Positions 20,194-31,669 of a stretch of DNA of 64,000 bases are shown here, piece by piece (within the stretch, counting starts at the first letter, position 1; the number at the start of each line of letters is the position of its first letter). The translations under genes were made by a program, and so were the position numbers. This DNA comes from Selaginella moellendorffii (lineage: Eukaryota > Streptophyta > Lycopodiopsida > Selaginellales > Selaginellaceae): NCBI RefSeq assembly GCF_000143415.4, contig NW_003314283.1:1594272-1658271 (forward strand), read 5' to 3'. The notes under the pieces are model-generated. The model was not told the DNA's origin. It saw only the letters and a program-made list of their open reading frames with translations, and made no database searches.

Positions 20194-22167
20194 TTGCTTC
20201 TTCTTCTTCTTCAGCGGATGGAGATCAGTGCTCGATCGGCTGAGCGCTCGCTAGAAATACTCCTGCTGTCCAGCTGCTACTCCCCGCTGGCCTGTGTGAG
20301 GAACGCAATGTAACTGATGATTTAGTCTATGATACCAAGCAAGCGAAGAAAGCGAGCGTACCAGATAGATAATCAGCCCGTTGCCATGGCCAGCCCTATG
20401 ATGCGATCGATCGCGAGTGGCGCAATGCCGTCACGGCTGTGGCACGCATTCTTGATCGAATCCCAAAATATTTCGGCCCGCGCGATCCCCAAGCCTGCGG
20501 TAACTCCCTGGCGATCCCTGCCCAGCGCCGCTCGCTCGATCGACTAGCGAAGATCCGATCGCGAGAGGAAGAGCTCTCACCCAGCGAGGAAGAGTATCAT
20601 CGATCCGCCGTCACGAAGAAGGGATTGGCGGAGGCGATCGAGGAGAGAGAATGTAGGTATAGGGAGGGATTCTCACAGAGAGGGCGCCATCGCCATGGCC
20701 ATAGCCGCCTCCTCTTCTCCTCGTTTGTTCATGTATGTTGTGCCCCGGCGACGTGGCGCCACGCAGTGCCGTTGGATGGGCATACACGGACAAAACGGAG
20801 ATTTCGTGACGAGGAATATTCTCGCCATTCCGCCGATTAGAATCGATTAGAATGGGCCCGCTCAAATCCGCCAATGCGCTGCATTTGCCGGCATGATTAG
20901 TTTTTTACCTGCGAGTCAAATACACCTCCTGCGCTAGTGGGTATTTCACCGCGCTCTACGCAATACGCCCCAGAGTTAAATGGGAAAGCGACACGCGAAT
21001 CTTTGGCGCTCGCGATGTGGATAGATCCGACGGCGGAGAGCGAAATGGCAGCGCCTGGTCCGGGGTTCGATGCCAGCCCACCCCCGAAACCTACTTTTCA
21101 CCTTTTTTTTCTTTCAAAATAATGGAGGGATTTTATGTGGAATGTCCAAAAGGATCAAATTTCTTTCACTCAAGCACTGCACTGCATCTTTCATGAGAGG
21201 GGTCAAAAAAAAGAGATGAAAGGGCTGCGCTCTGCTCACTCTGGACGCACTGTCGTTTTCCCTGGAGCGATGGTGAAAGAAAGTTTTAACTTTCACTCCT
21301 GTTTTATTACTGCCACCACTACCACTATAGCTACCTATAACCAAGAACCCTAGGCGGCATTACGGACCAAACAACAATGTAACACACTCCAATCCCAGGA
21401 ACCCTAAACCAGCATCATTTCCTTGCGAGTGAATCAACCATGCAAATTCGTACATATATGTGATCTGGGATCAAATCTCTGGAGTGCCAGCTCCTCTGGG
21501 TGCTTTTATCCTAGACTAAGATTCTATAAAGAAATGGGAAAAGAGAGAGATGGGGACTCGCGACTATGATGCCTGCTACTGGAGCGCGAAGGACCTGAGA
21601 GCCCTGACTCTCGACTTCCAAAGCATTATAGAAGCGAGTAAACAAGCATTTCCCTGGCTTGCATCCATTTTTCTTGTGACTCCCCCACCCCCACTGTGCG
21701 CCATCGCAGTCGCGACTCGCGAGACAAAGTGTTGTTTTAAGTGTAGATGTTCTCTGGATGCGCGACACACAAATCTCTCCTGGAACAACACGCTCGGGAT
21801 CTGGACCCCGAGATTAAGCAATTCATCAAAGGCAAATGCCCTGTACCACTATTCTCAAGGATTCGCTAGATCGTCCTGCTTGGTTTCGGAGCTACAAAAC
21901 AAGTTGCCAAGCCGAGCGAGATCTCATACCTGAGTGTGTGTGTGTGTGTGTGTGTGCTGCAGAAAACAATATCTTACCACTCGAGAGCTAGCACCATCCT
22001 TTCTCTGGTGGAGAGAAGTTTTTTAAAGCACTTGAAAGCTGGTTTCATTGACTTGAGAAGCCAGGTTCAATCCCTGTAATTAAAGCCAGCGTGAGTGACC
22101 AAAACCAATTATCTTTCTTTCTAGTTCCGTCATTTTTTTTACGTACCACTTACTGCATCATGTTGCA
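20194..22167. other. Intergenic region
   Basis: The receptor kinase promoter side (20200-20900) is followed by about 1.2 kb in which I see no gene. A CGCCATGGCC context at about 20692 opens a 51-codon frame with no recognisable product. ACCCTAGG/ACCCTAAACC telo-like motifs occur at about 21346 and 21400. A TG microsatellite lies at 21933-21957. Confidence 0.5.
21933..21957. repeat. (TG)n microsatellite
   Basis: About twelve TG units lie in an otherwise non-repetitive intergenic stretch. No function is implied. Confidence 0.9.
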
Positions 22168-22707
22168 TTATGTGCTGTCTGGATCGAGATCAAGGACAGA
22201 TCTCCTCAATTCCGGGTCCATAATCACACCTTTGACAATGTAAACCACGAGCATTTCTCCAATCCTCAGGTCCCTGGCCACGCAACGCATCCCATTCACC
22301 ACCAGGCCCCTATTCACGTCCACCCCCAAGCTCAGCTTGTACCCGGATATGGTCTCGACTTGGAGCTGCTCGCCCGGCCTCAAACTCGTGGAACTAATTC
22401 GGCTGGGAACCGAGCTGGAAGCCAGCAAGCGAGAGAGCAGCGCCTGCCTATTCCCGTCCCTGTTACTGTCCTCTCCTGAGGGCTTTACGAGCTTGTCCAG
22501 AATGGCCTCGCTCGGGACGAAGCTCGTGAATGCCAGATCCAAATCCTGTCCACCTAGCATGTCTACCATGGACTTTCCAATTGGTCCCAGCTGCTCACTA
22601 GCACTATCAATACCCTGTCCTCCAGATCTGGCATAGAGCAGGACGCACAGCACGAGTAAACATACCAGCGTCAAAGCTCGAAGTTGCCTGTGACGATAAC
22701 TTTCCAT
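22168..22707 (-). CDS. Small membrane-anchored fasciclin (FAS1) domain protein
   Basis: This is a 179-residue single-exon frame from ATG 22705-22707. Residues about 8-26 (LRALTLVCLLVLCVLLYARS) form a signal anchor or uncleaved signal peptide. The rest fits one FAS1 domain: LAFTSFVPSEAILDKL near the N-terminal H1-type region, LRPGEQLQVETISGYKLSLG in the middle, and LRIGEMLVVYIVKGVIMDPE in place of the H2 region that usually ends in a Tyr-His-like motif. FAS1 domains mediate extracellular or cell-wall adhesion. The protein lacks the arabinogalactan Pro-Ala/Pro-Ser linkers and GPI tail of fasciclin-like AGPs, so it resembles the single-domain, single-TM plant FAS1 group. It is encoded just downstream of ThrRS on the same strand, 55 bp away. 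Confidence 0.72.
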   Translation of the reverse strand: MESYRHRQLRALTLVCLLVLCVLLYARSGGQGIDSASEQLGPIGKSMVDMLGGQDLDLAFTSFVPSEAILDKLVKPSGEDSNRDGNRQALLSRLLASSSVPSRISSTSLRPGEQLQVETISGYKLSLGVDVNRGLVVNGMRCVARDLRIGEMLVVYIVKGVIMDPELRRSVLDLDPDST

Positions 22708-22762
22708 CCCTGCTGTCCAGTACCTGTGACGCTGTCCAGTAACTTATAACTTTGCTCTTGAT

Positions 22763-25168
22763 TTAGAGAATTCCTCTGGTTGCCACGGCCGTTTCGATTC
22801 TGTCAATCACCTCGTCTACGCTGAGGGTGCCGAGTTCTCCCCCGTGTCTGGTGCGAACAGTCAAAGTCTGAGCTTCGACTTCCTTGGGACCAACCACTGC
22901 CATGAGCGGAATCTTCTGAACCTCGGCATTACGAATCAGCTTGGAGAGCCGCTCACCGCACGCAATCTCTGCTCGAATGTCCTTTTCTCTAAGCCTTGCC
23001 AGGACCTGCTTACAGTAAGGCAGCTGCAAGAGTGGACAGGCGTTTCTTTAGAATACTTGCTCCACAGAGAACAAACGCGACTTACCTCAGTGTCCGTGAC
23101 TGGGAGAAGGCGGGCTTGAACAGGAGCGATCCATAATGGGAAGTCACCAGCGTAACTCTCTATAAGAATGCCGACAAACCTCTCAATGGATCCAAATATC
23201 GCCCTGTGGATCATGATGGGCTGCTTTCTGGCCTGACTGGGATCCACGTATGTAAGATCGAAACGCTCGGGAAGGTTGAAATCCACCTGGAGGAGAATCA
23301 AACATAAGCTGCCAGAGCATGAAGAATCATGTAAGCGTTACCTGGATTGTCGAACATTGCCACGTCCGGCCAATAGCATCCTCAATCTTGAGATCAATTT
23401 TTGGACCGTAGAAAGCACCACCGCCTTCGTCAATTCCATACGTCCAACCTTTGTCACTTATAGCGTCTTTCAAAGCTTCCGTTGCTTTGTGCCAGATATC
23501 ATCACTACCGACAGCCTTTTCCGGTTTTGTTGACAGGTTGATCTCATAGTTTTGAAAGCCAAACTGAGAAAGGATCTCCTCTGTCAGGTCCAAAACGCTC
23601 TTGATTTCACCTCTAATCTGTTCTGGAAGGCAAAATATATGTGCATCATCCTGAAACAATAACAGAAAAGATCAGAAGCTTCCAAATGTTAAGGACTTGC
23701 CTGTGTAAAGCCCCGGACTCGGAATAGTCCGTGAAGAGCACCGCTCAGCTCGTAGCGATACACCGTACCTAGCTCCGCAAACTTGATGGGAAGCTCCCTA
23801 TACGACCTCACTCTGTCCTTGTAGATTTGGATGTGGAACGGACAGTTCATCGGCCGCAGCTGATAAAACTCCTCTTCGATCTTTATCTGCTCGAACATGT
23901 TCTCCTTGTAAAAATCCAAATGCCCGCTTGTTTTCCACAACTCGGCCTTTGCAACGTGAGGTGTGTAGAGTAGCTCGTATCCTCGTCTCAGGTGGACTTT
24001 CTTCCAGTAGTCTTCGATCAAATGGCGAATCAAAGCTCCTTTAGGATGCCAGAAGACGAGACCGCCCCCGGCGTCCTCCTGTACCAAAAGTTGATGAGAT
24101 GAAATGATATATCATCCAAGAAAAACCTCTACCTGGATTGAGAAAAGCTCAAGGTCTTGGCCAAGTCGACGGTGATCACGTCTCTTCGCTTCCTCCTTTT
24201 GCGTTTGATACGCTTTGAGCTGCTCTTCCGTCTGCCAAGCAGTTCCATAAATCCGCTGAAGCATCTGTCTCTTGACATCACCTCTCCAGTAAGCTCCAGC
24301 GACGGACTCAAGCTCAATGGCTTTCCTGTTAAGCTGGCCGGTCCTTTCAACGTGTGGACCAGCACAAAGATCCCACCAGTCATTGCCTGAAAACTTTCGA
24401 AGGAAGTGAGGGAAGGAGCAAGCAAAGTATGTTCCTCACCAATGTGGTATATTGTAATGGGTTCTGTTTTGATATCCTCTAGTATTTCCAGCTTGTACTT
24501 TTCGTTGATAGACATAATTCGATCCTTGGCTTCTTCTCTCGATACTTCTTCTCGTCTCAGAGGTAAATTCCGGCCAATGATGCGATCCTAAAGACCAGTT
24601 TCAGTGGCTCACATTCTTGAGCAAACACTTACCATTTCCTTCTTTATCTTCTTCAAATCCTTGTCCGACAGTGGTTCTTTGAGGTCGAAGTCGTAGTAGA
24701 ATCCTTTCTCAATCCACGGCCCAATTGTAACTTTAGCGTCTGGATAGAGTGTCTGGACCGCCATAGCCATCACGTGAGCACACTGCGAAGATTTAAACGA
24801 GCAAGACGAGCTCAAGACTTTGAGAAATGTCCAGAAAAGATGTTACACTACCGTATGGCGCATCCGGAGCAACTCCTCGCATGACTCATTGGTTGGGAGA
24901 GGAATTTTGTGCGGTGATGGCGATGGTGGCGATATTTCCGTCTCGGATTCTGCCGCTACAGACGATGCAAAGGCCCGATGACGAGCGCCAGGCACTCGCT
25001 GCCGCACCAAAGTCTCAGAGACGCCGAGAAACCTACGGATTCACGAGCAGATATGGGCGACCGAGCTCCCGCAAAGATTTACCTGCAAGTGGTGAGGCAA
25101 GATGCTCGCCGGACTGCGCCGAGCTGAAATGCGGCACACCACACGAGATGATTCGCAGCCGACGCCAT
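22763..25168 (-). CDS. THRRS: Threonyl-tRNA synthetase, organelle type
   Basis: About eight exons read from ATG 25166-25168 to TAA 22763-22765. Exon 1 ([20 protein letters not shown]) and exon 2 up to VAAESETE look like an organellar transit peptide. The editing domain begins at [20 protein letters not shown] and includes [17 protein letters not shown] and [20 protein letters not shown]. The class II core has [20 protein letters not shown], the zinc cysteine in LRPMNCPFH, the zinc histidine in [29 protein letters not shown], and the third zinc histidine in [16 protein letters not shown]. The anticodon-binding domain ends at [18 protein letters not shown]. No TGS domain is seen. The enzyme charges tRNA-Thr; plant homologues of this type are dual-targeted to plastids and mitochondria, which is inferred here. 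Pieces of this gene recur at four places downstream. Confidence 0.92.
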
Positions 25169-25319
25169 CCCCCGCGCCTTAAGCCCTACACTTCACCCCT
25201 CTGTTTTTAGGATTCTTGGACAACACCGTTGAAGAATATTCCAAGCCTAGGTATATACCCTTCCTTTAAAACCTCCTTGGGCATTTTGCTTGTCCATACG
25301 AGGGTTTCCAGAGGCTTTC

Positions 25320-25930
25320 GAGAGCGATCTAGGCCAGGAGAGGTGAGATTGGAGTAAATATTGATCTCTTGACGCTCATTTCATTGATTTCTTCTTATAA
25401 TCTCCACTTCCCCTAGATATTGCAGCATCCAATGTTCTTCCAGCATTCTTCTTCCAGCCAGTTCCACGATCTAGGCATGGAGAGGTGCATTGCCACTTGC
25501 TCTATCGATTTTACATCATAATCTTAAATTTTTATCAATTTCGCAATGCATCCGACCTTCTTCTTCCAATGGAAATCCGCAATCCAGACATAAAGAAGTG
25601 TGTCGATGTTCACTCTATCGATTTCACATCGTAATCTCAAGTTTCTATCGATTTCACAGTGCATCCGACTTTCTTCTTCCAGCAGAAAAATGGGTTTTGG
25701 CTAGAAGAAAAATGTGAAATGCATTGTGAACCAATAGAAAGTAGAAATTACGATAAAAAATCGATGAGCAAGCAGCAAGAGAATGATATTTCGAAAGAAA
25801 GCTCCTCCTCACCTCTTTATGCCCAAATCACGAATTTCTGTCAGAGATGCACTACACAATCAATAGAAACTTGAGAAATCAATGGAGTCACACCTCTCCA
25901 TGCCCAGATCACAGAACTAGCCTGAAGAAG
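25320..25930. repeat. Degenerate repeats of about 100-120 bp in both orientations
   Basis: Plus-orientation units share GAGAGGTG, then ATCGATTTCACATCGTAATC and CAGTGCATCCGACTTTCTTC, with starts near 25338, 25478 and 25600. From about 25720 to 25930 the same phrases appear reverse-complemented (CACCTCTCCATGCCCAGATC), so part of the block can fold on itself. A sister block is at 31090-31560. Confidence 0.7.
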
Positions 25931-25954
25931 AATGCCAAAATCCTGTTCTGCCAA

Positions 25955-26990
25955 TCAAGTGAGTAGGACAGTCTTGAGCTGAGGGTTGGGAAGTCTAAAA
26001 AAATATCGAAAACACAGATTATAGCATGACCAACAAAGAGCTACATACACAACGTTGGAGCGCTTGAGCATGTTCCACATAAAGCTGCTATGAGAAGCCA
26101 CCATGATCTCCTCCTCTTTACGCTCCCACAGCCTGATGGAGAGAGAATGTAAGAAGGATGGTATAATCAGCTGTGAGGCACATTCACATACCACTGCAGG
26201 AACTGTCTGATCCGCTGCTGCATCACTGCCAGGGATTTGGCTGTCTCGGCATTCCACAACACGCCACTTTCTTCTTCGATCTACAAATGGTTTCGCATCA
26301 GTTTCGAATTAGAGCTTTCGGGACAGGAACAATAAACCTGTGAGAAGTCGACGGATGGAAAGTGTGCCTTGAAGCTGCTGATAGACCGCCTCCTGTCAGA
26401 AGTTCGTGCGCTCTAAACGCATCAGCTTGTTGCAATACAATAGAACAACGACTTACAATGCGCTCTCGGCATAGCTCCACAGCAACCAAAGGCAGGCTGG
26501 AATCACTTCCATTGTCGGCACCACGGAAAACTCCTGTAGCTGTTTGCAACGTCCTAACGAAAACGAAAGTATCTAAAGACTTGATCGTCATGGGTGAAAC
26601 TGTCACGAGCTGGATGCGGCGATCAAGGCCAGCTTCTCGGACGATCTTGCGGAGTGTAGCAACCTGACCTTTTTGTCAAAGGTAATTAGCAAAGAAAATC
26701 CAAAAACCACAACAGTGCAAAGAAGAAAAGCTCAAGGAAGTACCTGTTCCCATCCAGCAGGAGTGAGGACGGCATCGACGAGCTGATCATCATCGTTGAA
26801 GGATTTCTTGGAGGATTTTGTGCTGCAAAGGAAAGATGTTACAACCCATGTGATAAACAAAGGTCGCAGCACGCGGAGAAGAAGGCCGGGTGTTAGGCGA
26901 CGCCATTCGCCGCGGAAGAAGAGGCAATGCTGACATCTCCATCCACGTTATGATAGGCCTGAGCGTGCCTCATCAATGCAACACCTTCAT
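25955..26990 (-). CDS. Plant phosphoglycerate-mutase-like histidine phosphatase
   Basis: Minus-strand exons give, in order: ALMRHAQAYHNVDGD, which is the RHG-type motif with the phospho-accepting His; DDDQLVDAVLTPAGWEQ; RTLQTATGVFRGADNG; SARTSDRRRSISSFKAHFPS; IEEESGVLWNAETAKSLAVM; LWERKEEEIMVASHSSFMWN, holding the second catalytic His; and LPNPQLKTVLLT, ending at TGA 25955-25957. Order and motifs match plant PGM-like proteins of the At5g64460/At1g58280 group, whose substrate is unknown. The 5-prime end is unsure. An in-frame stop lies just upstream of the first exon shown, no clear initiator was found, and only 65 bp further up a NOMO-derived segment begins. One exon junction near 26820-26905 does not splice cleanly in frame with a canonical donor. 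The copy may therefore be 5-prime truncated or rearranged. A decayed double copy forms the hairpin at 31670-33190. Confidence 0.62.
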
Positions 26991-27064
26991 GCTCATAAGA
27001 TCTCTTTCAAAAACAGAATATACTACTCAAGTTGGCATTGCAAAAAGACCAACAAAGATTTTAG

Positions 27065-27440
27065 TTCCTCGTCTCACCTGCCTGTGATGGCATCCTCTTT
27101 GCGCTTGACAAAATCAATCTCAAGAACATCCGAGTGAGATTCAAAAAGTAACTGGAAAGCGGCAAAGGTACCTCCCTTCTGGTTGGTCGCCTCCACGGCT
27201 ATGTATGGTTGCCATTTCTCAAGACCACTTCCCTCGAGGACTCAAAAACCAGGAAGTCGATTGATCTGGTCCACAATATGCATGCTCAAGTCTCGGTGGA
27301 TTGTATTGGGCAAAAGTCCTCTTACTTGGTCTCTTCCATCGGCATCAGTCATAATAAACAACAGAGTCCGACCGTGCCTCCACAGTGGTGCCTTCTTCTG
27401 CGTTTCCAGTTAGGCTGGGACCTGATCACAGGAGGGACAA
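27065..27440 (-). pseudogene. NOMO gene fragment 1
   Basis: The segment is a diverged copy of 28370-29000: CGCTTGACAAAATCAATCTC and AGAACATCCGAGTGA parallel 28430-28465, and the GTCGCCTCCACGG / ATGTATGG / TTGCCATTTCTCAAGA phrases parallel 28590-28630. Frames are broken. It sits between the histidine phosphatase and a ThrRS fragment. Confidence 0.75.
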
Positions 27441-27474
27441 ACCTGTGAAGGAGTAAACGAGATCTCGATGCACC

Positions 27475-27615
27475 GTGCCCTCTCTATACAACCTCACTCT
27501 GTCCTTGTACATTTGGAAGTGGAATGGATCAGTTCATCGACTGCAGATGATAAAGACCTTGAGCTTTTCTCAATCCAGATGGAGGTTTTTCTTGTATGAT
27601 ATTTATTCATCTCAT
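27475..27615 (-). pseudogene. ThrRS gene fragment 1
   Basis: CCTCACTCTGTCCTTGTA and ATTTGGAAGTGGAA match the 23805-23845 exon of ThrRS. GACCTTGAGCTTTTCTCAAT and the adjoining donor region (27552-27615) match the 24085-24155 segment. Internal sequence between the two is lost. Confidence 0.75.
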
Positions 27616-27639
27616 CAACTTTGGACGCTGGGGCAGTCT

Positions 27640-28070
27640 CGTCTAAAGGAGCTAGTTATAGTGGTAGTTCGCTCCACTCTTGGGTCACTGGGTTGCCCAC
27701 CACCAGGTTAAGCACACCCAGATGTTGCTCGGGGGGATCGCTCACGATGCATATCAGGCCACCTGCGGACGCAACGACTTCTGCGGTCAGTGGAGGCAAT
27801 GCAAACTCCACACTGTGGTTCGGACGTGATGGATCCCAGGCGAAAAAGTGGTCGCTGTTGGTGACAGAGGTATTCATAACCCCAATGATTCTTGGTCGCC
27901 ACTGTTTTGACACCAACGGCATCGAAAGGATGGATTGCTGATGATGGACCTCCATGACTTGCAAACGGCAGAGCACCGACGCAGTGTGGCCAGCTCTACA
28001 AAGCTGAGAACCAGCTCCACAATGTCATCTTGCACCCACACAGGCGCTTCTTCTCTCTGCGTCATCAACT
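27640..28070 (-). pseudogene. F-box gene, 5-prime half only
   Basis: The minus-strand reading starts at the F-box (VQDDIVELVLSFVELATLRR, CSAVCKSWRSIIS) and continues into HFFAWDPSRPNHSVEFALPP and LVVGNPVTQEWSELPL. It then stops dead at the ThrRS fragment near 27640. A frameshift lies near 27880-27905. F-box proteins link targets to SCF ubiquitin ligases; this truncated copy is probably non-functional. Full-length relatives are at 34080-35245 and 36505-37665. Confidence 0.7.
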
Positions 28071-28110
28071 AGACCTGGCACCCTTTTTAAAAAACCTCCG
28101 AGTTAGCGTT

Positions 28111-30935
28111 TTAGTTTCTTTTTCTTTGGCTTGTTCGTGGCAAGTCTTTGGCGAGAAGTCGTTGGTATCCATCTTTCAGGCTGTAGAAACACGAATGGAA
28201 ATCACTGGAAAGATCGCCAATGTGTTTGATCGGCTTCGCTTACCTTGGCATTGCAGTGAAGAGACCAATCACACACCAATGAGCACGGGAAGTACTGGAG
28301 GAGCATTTAAATCCTGGACCGCAATCACACTTGTCACGAGAGAGACGAAAATTTTTAGTTTCCCGTCTCACCTGCTTGTAATGGTATTCCTCTGCATACA
28401 ACTTGACGGAGTTTAAGAATATATTGTTGCGCTCGGCAAAATCAACCTCGAGAACATCCGAGTGAAACTTGTGCGTCTGCACGGCCATCTTGGAAACAAG
28501 CCGCAACCTGTACTTTCCCCTCGGAAGACCTTGAATCTCAAAGAATCTGGAAAGCGGCAAAGGTACCTCTTCGCTGGTTCTGAGATGCTGGCCACCTCCA
28601 CGGATATGTGCGGTTGCCATTTCTCAAGATCACTTCCCTCGACGAGGCCAGAGAGCACAGTCGCCAAGCTGTGCTCAAAAAGCCACGAAGTTGATTGAGC
28701 TGGTGTCCTTGGTGGAGATCTAAGGAGTAGACAATGGAGCTTACTTTTGGAAAAATCTCACGAAAAGGTTTTCGGACCTCTACTGGATAAACGCTTGGAG
28801 ACGCACGTTCAAGTCTGGGAGGACCGTCTACTTCCTCTTTCACGACCACCTTGACGTTATACGTTGTATTGGGCACAAGTCCTCTTAGTCGGTATTTTCC
28901 ATCAGCATCGGTTGCGGTTTCTTCATAATAAAGGCCAGAGTCCGAACGTGCCTCCACAGTGACGCCTTCTTCTGGTTTCCCAGTTAAGGAGGAGACTCTT
29001 CCATAAATGCTACAGAGCAGAAACAAACTCGTCATCGAAGGAATTCACATGAAAATTTCGACATGCAATAAAGGTTGTCTCTAAAGTTGCACCAGACAAG
29101 AGTTCCAAGGCTTGAGCAGGCGGACTAAAACTATACTCCTGTAAAGATGTAAAGATTCATTCACGAGATAGCACCAGAAGGACGAGTACCTTAAGCAGAG
29201 GTCGCAGGTAAAAACTGCCAGGAAACATGCCGTCGAAAGCGAACTTGCCTCCCGGCGGCGCGACAGCGTTCTTCCTGTATCCATCGTCTCCGCTCAGCGA
29301 AAGAAGAACGGACGGAAGAATCTCCTCGGCGCCGTCCCCAGCAATGATGTTTACGAGGATCTGAGCAAGCTTCTGGCATTGAAAAGAGTTCTTTCCAAAG
29401 GGCTTGAAGTGGTATCCGAGACACGTATCAATAATCACAGGCTCTGAAATAATCCAGGACGAACCTTGTCCGCATGAACCATGTACGGGGTGTCGTCATA
29501 AAGAGGACCAGCTGCGAAAACGCCATCGTCTCCTGTTAGTACTTTCATAGCCACTTCTCCTGCTTTTAAAAGGCCGATTTTGCTTTCTTTTTCTGCAGTT
29601 ATCACAATGTTCACTGCCTCCAGTGCAGGAACAATGCTCCCGGTTACGTACACAGCCGGTCGTTCAGCAAAACTAGGTACTCGCGGTTGACAGCCATCCA
29701 CAGCCAAAGTGGCCTGATTATACAAATTGAAAGCTGACAACTGAAAATAAAATGTAGCTTACGTTTTGCTCTCGAGGATAGAATAGAAGAACTTGCTCCG
29801 TTTGATTTTGGTCTCTGTTTCATACGCAGCAATATAAGCATTCGAAGGTTGGAAGACGCATACCTCCCATATCGTGGGACGAAACTAAGAGCATCCCCGA
29901 GACGGGCCCAATAGACATACTCATAGACTGCAATGGGACTCGTTTCGTTGGCTTCAGAGAAAAGGTGAGCGTGGATATTGGCAATAGGCTTCCCGTCTTT
30001 AGCGTTCCAAACCTCGACCAGCAACTTCTGTTCCAGTTTGTTTTCTCCAGGATATAAGGGAGAGTACACGTCAATGTGTCCGCTTAAAAGATATTTCTCG
30101 GCAACCAAATTGATGCGCTGCAAGACAGAGATGAAACTCAAAGCCCTAGACACTCCCAACTGCGCGACATACCCTTGGATTGGATGTGTCAAATGAGAAA
30201 ATGGGAGCACCGAAAGAAACACAAGCCCAGAGAAAGTGCAATTCGTGTATTCCAGGACTTTCTACGCATGCCACCCGCTCTGGAAGAAACAAGAAAATGA
30301 TCACAAAGACAATAAACAAAAACACCGACCATGATTTCCAAAGGATCCGGGTCTTTGTTGTCGTGAACAATAAACGCTTTAGTTGGGTGAGTAGCCTTGA
30401 TGCGAAGCCAGTATGCTTTTTGAACAAATACGATGTCTTCGATATCGCTGGAAGTGACATCCACACTGACTACCTTTTGTTCCCAGCACCATTCATCGTC
30501 TCCAAGTCCTCCTTCTTTGGTCACCTGCAAAAGAAAATTACGCATGCTTCAAACCATGTTAGCCTGGCATTACTTACTTCGAGCTTATATTGTCCCGGAA
30601 GAACATTCTCAAATTTGAAATGGTTCTGGGTATCAGTCAGTTGATATACTATTTTGTTGCCTCCCTGAGTATCGACGAGCACAATGTATATCCCAGGGCT
30701 GCATTAGGATTTGCAGTTCACGTGTCCAGAGATACTGACTGCCTTTAGAGTTTCTGCAATACAAAGGAAAGCCTTTACCTGTAAGAAGACAATATTAAAT
30801 ACTGGCGCAGCAAAGACAACATCCACGTGCTGTGGAGAAAATAATAGTCCTGTTTTGTGCTTGGTAGCAATGGGCGAAAGACGATATTCACCAGGCGGGA
30901 CCTGTGGAGAACAAAATAGTTAGCCATCCATGCTG
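28111..30935 (-). pseudogene. NOMO: NOMO (nodal modulator) copy, 5-prime truncated and disabled
   Basis: About ten exons resemble plant NOMO, an ER membrane protein with Ig-like and carbohydrate-binding-like folds that works with the ER translocon. Readable exons include VPPGEYRLSPIATKHKTGLL, GDDEWCWEQKVVSVDVTSSD, CVESPGIHELHFLWACVSFG, AEKYLLSGHIDVYSPLYPGE, TGDDGVFAAGPLYDDTPYMV, PGGKFAFDGMFPGSFYLRPL and GRVSSLTGKPEEGVTVEARS, ending in LKDGYQRLLAKD near 28111. The N-terminal half of NOMO is absent, the copy starting abruptly at about 30935 next to a ThrRS scrap. Three lesions are visible: an in-frame TAA at 30704-30706, a frameshift near 28575-28590 between SISEPAK and VPLPLSRFF, and a frameshift near 28270-28282 inside the C-terminal membrane helix. 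Confidence 0.78.
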
Positions 30936-30949
30936 GACAACACGAACCT

Positions 30950-31085
30950 CAAAGCAAGTGGTGAGGCAAGATGCTCGCCGGACTGTGCCGAGCTGAAATG
31001 CGGCACACCACACGAGATGATTCGCAGCCGACACCATCTAACACCGTTGAAGAATATTCCAAGCCTAGGTCAGGAGAGGTGAGAT
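30950..31085 (-). pseudogene. ThrRS 5-prime end fragment 2
   Basis: GCAAGTGGTGAGGCAAGATG, CTCGCCGGACTG and GCCGAGCTGAAATGCGGCAC copy 25085-25170, that is exon 1 with its ATG region. AACACCGTTGAAGAATATTC copies upstream flank at 25221. A segment of about 60 bp between exon and flank is missing. Confidence 0.8.
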
Positions 31086-31089
31086 TGGA

Positions 31090-31560
31090 GTTTCTTTTCC
31101 CAATATCAATCTCTTGACGCTAATTTCATCGATTTATCCTCATAATCTCCACTTCCCCTAAATTTTGCAGCATCCAACGTTCTTTCGTCTTCCGGCCAGT
31201 TCTGTGATCCGGGCATAGAGAGGTGTGTTGCCGCTTTTCACATCCTAATCTCAAGTTTCTATCGATTGTGCAGTGCATCCAACCTTCTTCTTCCAGCGGA
31301 AATCTGCAATCCAGGCATGGAGAGGTGAGGAGGAGTTTCCCTTCGAAATATTGTACTTGCTCCATTGATTTCTCATCATAATCTATCATTTCACAGTGCA
31401 TCCAACCTTCCTTTCCTGTTTGAAACCCGTGATCTGAGCATGGAGAGGTGAGGAGGAGTTTTCTTTCAAAAAATCAGTCTCTTGCCTGTCGATTCTCATT
31501 GTAATCTCCACTTTCTATCGATTTTTCAGTGTCTCTGATGGTCTCCACATTCTTCTCCCA
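31090..31560 (+). repeat. Degenerate repeats of about 100-120 bp, second block
   Basis: Units again carry GCATGGAGAGGTG, ATTGATTTCTCATCATAATC and CAGTGCATCCAACC (starts near 31076, 31216, 31318 and 31438). The block corresponds to the flank of ThrRS at 25320-25700, so the ThrRS 5-prime fragment and this repeat block moved together. Confidence 0.7.
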
Positions 31561-31669
31561 GTCAACATCCACAATCCTCATAAACACAGGGCACTGGAGC
31601 TGCTCAAGGACAAGTTGCAGCCAGCGTGGGCTCCCTAGGTCGCTATTGCAGTCGAGCACTGCAACGATC

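Noticed and set aside
20692-20850. 51-codon ORF starting in a CGCCATGGCC context
   Set aside because: Too short, no recognisable product, no splice continuation found.
21040-21085. GGTTCGATGCC B-box-like motif, possible tRNA
   Set aside because: No cloverleaf could be completed upstream.
31090-31560. CRISPR-like spaced repeats
   Set aside because: Repeats are diverged, about 100-120 bp, and without regular spacers. The genome is plant nuclear.
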